Of a stretch of DNA of 52,818 bases, positions 52,558-52,818 are shown piece after piece. A program made the translations under genes and the position numbers. Every line of letters starts with the position of its first letter. The first letter of the stretch is position 1. Below the pieces are notes generated by a model. That model worked only from the letters and a program-made list of their open reading frames with translations, was not told where the DNA came from and made no database searches. Source of the DNA: Candidatus Latescibacterota bacterium (GTDB lineage Bacteria; Latescibacterota; UBA2968; UBA8231); NCBI GenBank assembly GCA_022827835.1, contig JAJEIO010000016.1, positions 1 to 52,818 on the forward strand. The letters run 5' to 3'.

Positions 52558-52818
52558 TCACTTGAGCCATCGGTTCACGACAGTCCTGAGGGGTTCATCG
52601 TTGAAGACAAGCATCCGATACTTGCCGCGCTTCTCTGACCTTACGAGCCCTGCTTTTTCCAGGAGATCAATGTGCTTGGCCAGGGCCTGTCGGGAGATGG
52701 CGACTTCATGCCGCATGATCAAGCGCGCTGTGAGCTCGTAGAGCGTCTGCTCGTTGCGCTCAGAGAGCTCGTCCAGCATCAACCTCCGTGTTGGGTCCGC
52801 GAGTGCCTTGAAGACCAG
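52558..52818 (-). CDS. ArsR-family transcriptional regulator, 5' end cut by window edge
   Basis: The frame is open to the window edge; visible residues begin LVFKALADPTRRLMLDELSE, the standard ArsR/SmtB opening, then the winged helix (VAISRQALAKHIDLLEKAGLVRSEKRGKYRMLVFND). It ends at WLK. No metal-binding Cys motif is visible in this part. It is immediately upstream of, and probably represses, the VOC gene. Confidence 0.92.
   Translation of the reverse strand: MVFKALADPTRRLMLDELSERNEQTLYELTARLIMRHEVAISRQALAKHIDLLEKAGLVRSEKRGKYRMLVFNDEPLRTVVNRWLK

Noticed and set aside
1..52818. tRNA, rRNA, insertion sequence or integrase
   Set aside because: None was recognised by eye on either strand; this is not a substitute for tRNAscan-SE, barrnap or ISfinder runs.

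Overview
The window looks like a high-GC, Gram-negative (diderm) bacterial chromosome segment. The diderm evidence is a TonB-dependent receptor, a tripartite RND pump with an outer-membrane lipoprotein, an autotransporter barrel, and a second outer-membrane barrel protein. The gene mix (two phytanoyl-CoA-dioxygenase-like enzymes, enolase-superfamily, Gfo/Idh/MocA, ThuA, LDH2-type and SGNH enzymes, Mo-hydroxylase) resembles uncultivated marine or sponge-associated lineages such as Latescibacterota or Poribacteria. That placement is an inference from gene content; there is no rRNA or other phylogenetic marker here.

Layout. (a) 1-8967, minus: a compact five-gene unit of outer-membrane factor, membrane-fusion protein, RND permease, a GOLPH3/GPP34-cytochrome P450 fusion and an NAD-dependent epimerase/reductase (cut by the window edge). 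It reads as a modify-and-export or lipid-linked cassette and is the strongest candidate for an undescribed system. (b) 9442-14667, plus: enolase-superfamily dehydratase/racemase, PhyH dioxygenase translationally coupled to an outer-membrane protein, then two tandem LacI-family genes, the second of which has lost its DNA-binding domain. (c) 14735-20619, plus: a TPP riboswitch with a terminator, followed by a TonB receptor and thiamine pyrophosphokinase (thiamine uptake and activation), then closely spaced Gfo/Idh/MocA, NYN-cold-shock fusion and SGNH hydrolase genes that may share the transcript. (d) 20623-30820, minus: a PhyH enzyme and a giant (3,096 aa) repeat adhesin/autotransporter with seven Calx-beta modules, eleven copies of a second module, four of a third, and a DPN-rich microsatellite. 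(e) 31132-36146, minus: a frameshifted zinc metalloprotease and a four-gene envelope-stress-like operon (DUF2089, small membrane protein, DUF4097, SHOCT-like) behind a good sigma70-type promoter. (f) 36203-45755, minus: serine hydrolase, HAD phosphatase, ThuA, glutaredoxin-like, LDH2 dehydrogenase, beta-propeller oligogalacturonate-lyase-like protein, homocysteine-methyltransferase-like enzyme, a three-gene ABC-2 exporter, and an AhpD-like peroxidase gene with an in-frame TGA at the second Cys of the CxxC motif plus a matching SECIS-like hairpin, i.e. a probable selenoprotein. (g) 45942-51889, plus: membrane acyltransferase, metallophosphoesterase, two-subunit Mo-hydroxylase, aldo/keto reductase. 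(h) 51915-52818: an ankyrin gene remnant and an ArsR-VOC pair (ArsR cut by the edge).

The most valuable points are the probable CxxU selenoprotein, the GPP34-P450 fusion embedded in an RND pump operon, the TPP-controlled thiamine uptake operon lacking an inner-membrane transporter gene, the NYN-cold-shock fusion, the modular giant autotransporter, and the operon in which three neighbouring proteins share one short helical motif. No tRNA, rRNA, CRISPR array or intact insertion sequence was recognised by eye.
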